From: Kaistella carnis
GTDB taxonomy: Bacteria > Bacteroidota > Bacteroidia > Flavobacteriales > Weeksellaceae
DNA: 64,000 bases
Direction of reading: 5' to 3'
Assembly: GCF_003860585.1 (NCBI RefSeq)
Contig: NZ_CP034159.1
Span: 1-64,000 of the forward strand
Of the stretch, positions 62,600 through 64,000 are shown one piece after another. Below the pieces are notes generated by a model. The model worked only from the letters and a program-made list of their open reading frames with translations. It was not told the origin of the DNA and ran no database searches. How positions within the stretch are numbered: position 1 is the stretch's first letter; each line of letters starts with the position of its first letter. Both the position numbers and the translations under genes were made by a program.

Positions 62600-64000
62600 A
62601 TGGGGAAAGAATCTTACATAGGAGGTGATTATATTGAAACAACAGGTGGTGATGTAAAGAATTACGCCAATGAAATTTATAATTCATCGTCATTAAATCA
62701 GTTTGTACAAAATGCAGGACGAGTAATTTCTCATAATGTTAATGAAAGTCCTCCACTGATAAATCCAAATATTAAATTGAAAAGATTTATCGTACATTTT
62801 AGAAGACCGTCGGATTATGACGGAAAGTATGGTTTTGATTGGTTACGGGAAGAATATATTTTTCCTATCAAAATGGTGACAAATGATAATAATGGAACTC
62901 CAATAAATGCGGCAACACCTTTATGCAAAAATGTAAATAAGCTAAAACAAGAATATTTGACAGGAGTTAAAAACTCTATTGTACCTTATGGAATAAAATA
63001 CTATCCTGCATGGTTATCAATTTTCGCGCACACCACAACGAAGGAATTTGCACACGGTTCACGCATGCATACGTCGGGTATAAGTTTAGATTTACAATTT
63101 GATGAGATTGATTCAATAGTATCTGATGGAACAGAAATAATATTGGAAAGTAAAAATAAACATTTAAAAATAAGCCCAGGAAAAATTCCTATTTCAGAAG
63201 TTTTGGCGACAAAGAAAACTTCAAGAAATATAAATGGGAAGAATATTAATTTTTATAAATTGAATAAAAAGGTTACAATAAAATGTGAAGGAGGTGCTTT
63301 AAATCAAGACGAAGAAATAAAAGTATTTGCTAAACTAAAAGATAATAATACTGGAATAGAGGAGAAACAGGAAGTAGGAAAACTGATGGTTTATAAAAAT
63401 AATGTTATTCCTAAAGCAGAAATTGTAGTTGTTAATGTAATAACTCCCGGAAACAGTGCGCAATTAAAAGATGACTTTCAATACCTTTTTAAAAATCAGT
63501 CCTTCAACCAAGCTTTAATAAGAGCTGAAATTTCTATTGATACTAAATTTGACATTAATTTACTGCCGCTGGAAGATGCGGATGTCATTAATTTTAAACA
63601 AAAAATGAGCGGAAACGACTCGGAATTTATTAAAAACACACTTGGGGTTCTTTATGATAGATACGGAAAATTTAAAGCTGTAGGAGGAATAAACGGCAAT
63701 CAAAACAAAAAAACATATTTATTCTTAACTTCTCTTACGGCAGGTAATGTTTTAGGATCATGTTCTATTGATTCCAATAGAAATTGGGGAAATTTTTATA
63801 TTGTTTACAATGCAGGCTTAAAAGACGGCCATACAATTATGCATGAATGTGGTCATTCTTTATCTTTGCCTCATGTTTTCCAAGAGGGTGCCAGAGCAAA
63901 ACATACTTTTTATCACGGCTACACTGACAATTACATGGATTACACTTGGCAGGCAGGCGTTTTCAGAAATGGAACTTTATTTAGCTCGGGGGCCAATGCG
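62600..64000 (+). CDS. Putative T6SS metalloprotease effector (partial, runs off the window)
   Basis: At least 467 residues from the ATG at 62600, four bases after the vgrG fragment. The start MGKESYIGGDYIETTGGDV shares the G-[DE]-Y...GG motif with the effector at 59246. The zinc site HECGHSLSLPH at residues 415-425 has the HExxHxxxxxH form of metzincins (position eight is S where G is usual), and M446 in NYMDY is a plausible Met-turn. No signal peptide is seen. The middle part is unrecognised. The C-terminus and any immunity gene are beyond the end. Confidence 0.65.
   Translation, partial: MGKESYIGGDYIETTGGDVKNYANEIYNSSSLNQFVQNAGRVISHNVNESPPLINPNIKLKRFIVHFRRPSDYDGKYGFDWLREEYIFPIKMVTNDNNGTPINAATPLCKNVNKLKQEYLTGVKNSIVPYGIKYYPAWLSIFAHTTTKEFAHGSRMHTSGISLDLQFDEIDSIVSDGTEIILESKNKHLKISPGKIPISEVLATKKTSRNINGKNINFYKLNKKVTIKCEGGALNQDEEIKVFAKLKDNNTGIEEKQEVGKLMVYKNNVIPKAEIVVVNVITPGNSAQLKDDFQYLFKNQSFNQALIRAEISIDTKFDINLLPLEDADVINFKQKMSGNDSEFIKNTLGVLYDRYGKFKAVGGINGNQNKKTYLFLTSLTAGNVLGSCSIDSNRNWGNFYIVYNAGLKDGHTIMHECGHSLSLPHVFQEGARAKHTFYHGYTDNYMDYTWQAGVFRNGTLFSSGANA

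Noticed and set aside
1..64000. Search for tRNA, rRNA and CRISPR arrays
   Set aside because: No intergenic stretch shows a tRNA cloverleaf, conserved rRNA sequence or regularly spaced repeats; gaps are short and mostly promoters and terminators.

Overview
The window is bacterial chromosome from a member of the Bacteroidota, class Flavobacteriia, most likely the Chryseobacterium/Kaistella group. The support is an AT-rich sequence, promoters of the TTG / TAnnTTTG type with no recognisable Shine-Dalgarno sites, type IX secretion and gliding genes (porU, porV, gldJ, a gldA-like gene), SusC/SusD pairs and a Bacteroidota-type T6SS tube protein (TssD). Base 1 is a start codon in dnaA, so this is probably the conventional origin end of a circular chromosome, although the true dnaA start probably lies some 15 codons upstream.

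Region by region. 1-7.3 kb: dnaA and housekeeping genes (LMW phosphatase, RsmI-like methylase, Mpo1-like protein, methyltransferase, metG). 7.7-19.3 kb: a starch/maltodextrin utilisation locus (SusC, SusD, SusE-like lipoprotein, GH97 alpha-glucosidase, GH13 maltodextrinase, an NTF2-like secreted protein and an SLC45-type sugar/proton symporter). Glycans are bound and imported at the outer membrane, cut in the periplasm and taken up as small sugars. 19.5-30.5 kb: pirin, a DUF808 protein, then a purine run (purM, purN, a TPR-like secreted protein, purH, purD, guaA) and a UbiB-type kinase. 30.5-35.4 kb: a TonB-type outer membrane protein, a lipoprotein gene broken at an A8 tract, a DEAD-box helicase and a hemerythrin-like protein. 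35.5-40.6 kb: three tandem paralogous secreted proteins, a 785-base gap with a probable small RNA and an 11-bp tandem repeat, and a membrane-bound TPR/LuxR-type regulator. 40.6-55.0 kb: ahcY, a phosphopantetheinyl transferase, a FUSC-family protein, porV/porU/gldJ, murF, a Nudix hydrolase and a GldA-like ATPase.

55.4-64.0 kb is an accessory T6SS cargo island: tssD and vgrG are divergent and separated by an IS1595-family insertion. After vgrG come a putative papain/C39-like cysteine-peptidase effector and its lipoprotein immunity protein, then the 3' remnant of a second effector with an orphan immunity paralogue, then a vgrG fragment lacking its N-terminal half, then a putative metzincin-type effector running off the window. 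The two effectors share no obvious similarity except a short N-terminal G-[DE]-Y...GG motif, which may be a loading signal. This island is the most interesting part of the window.
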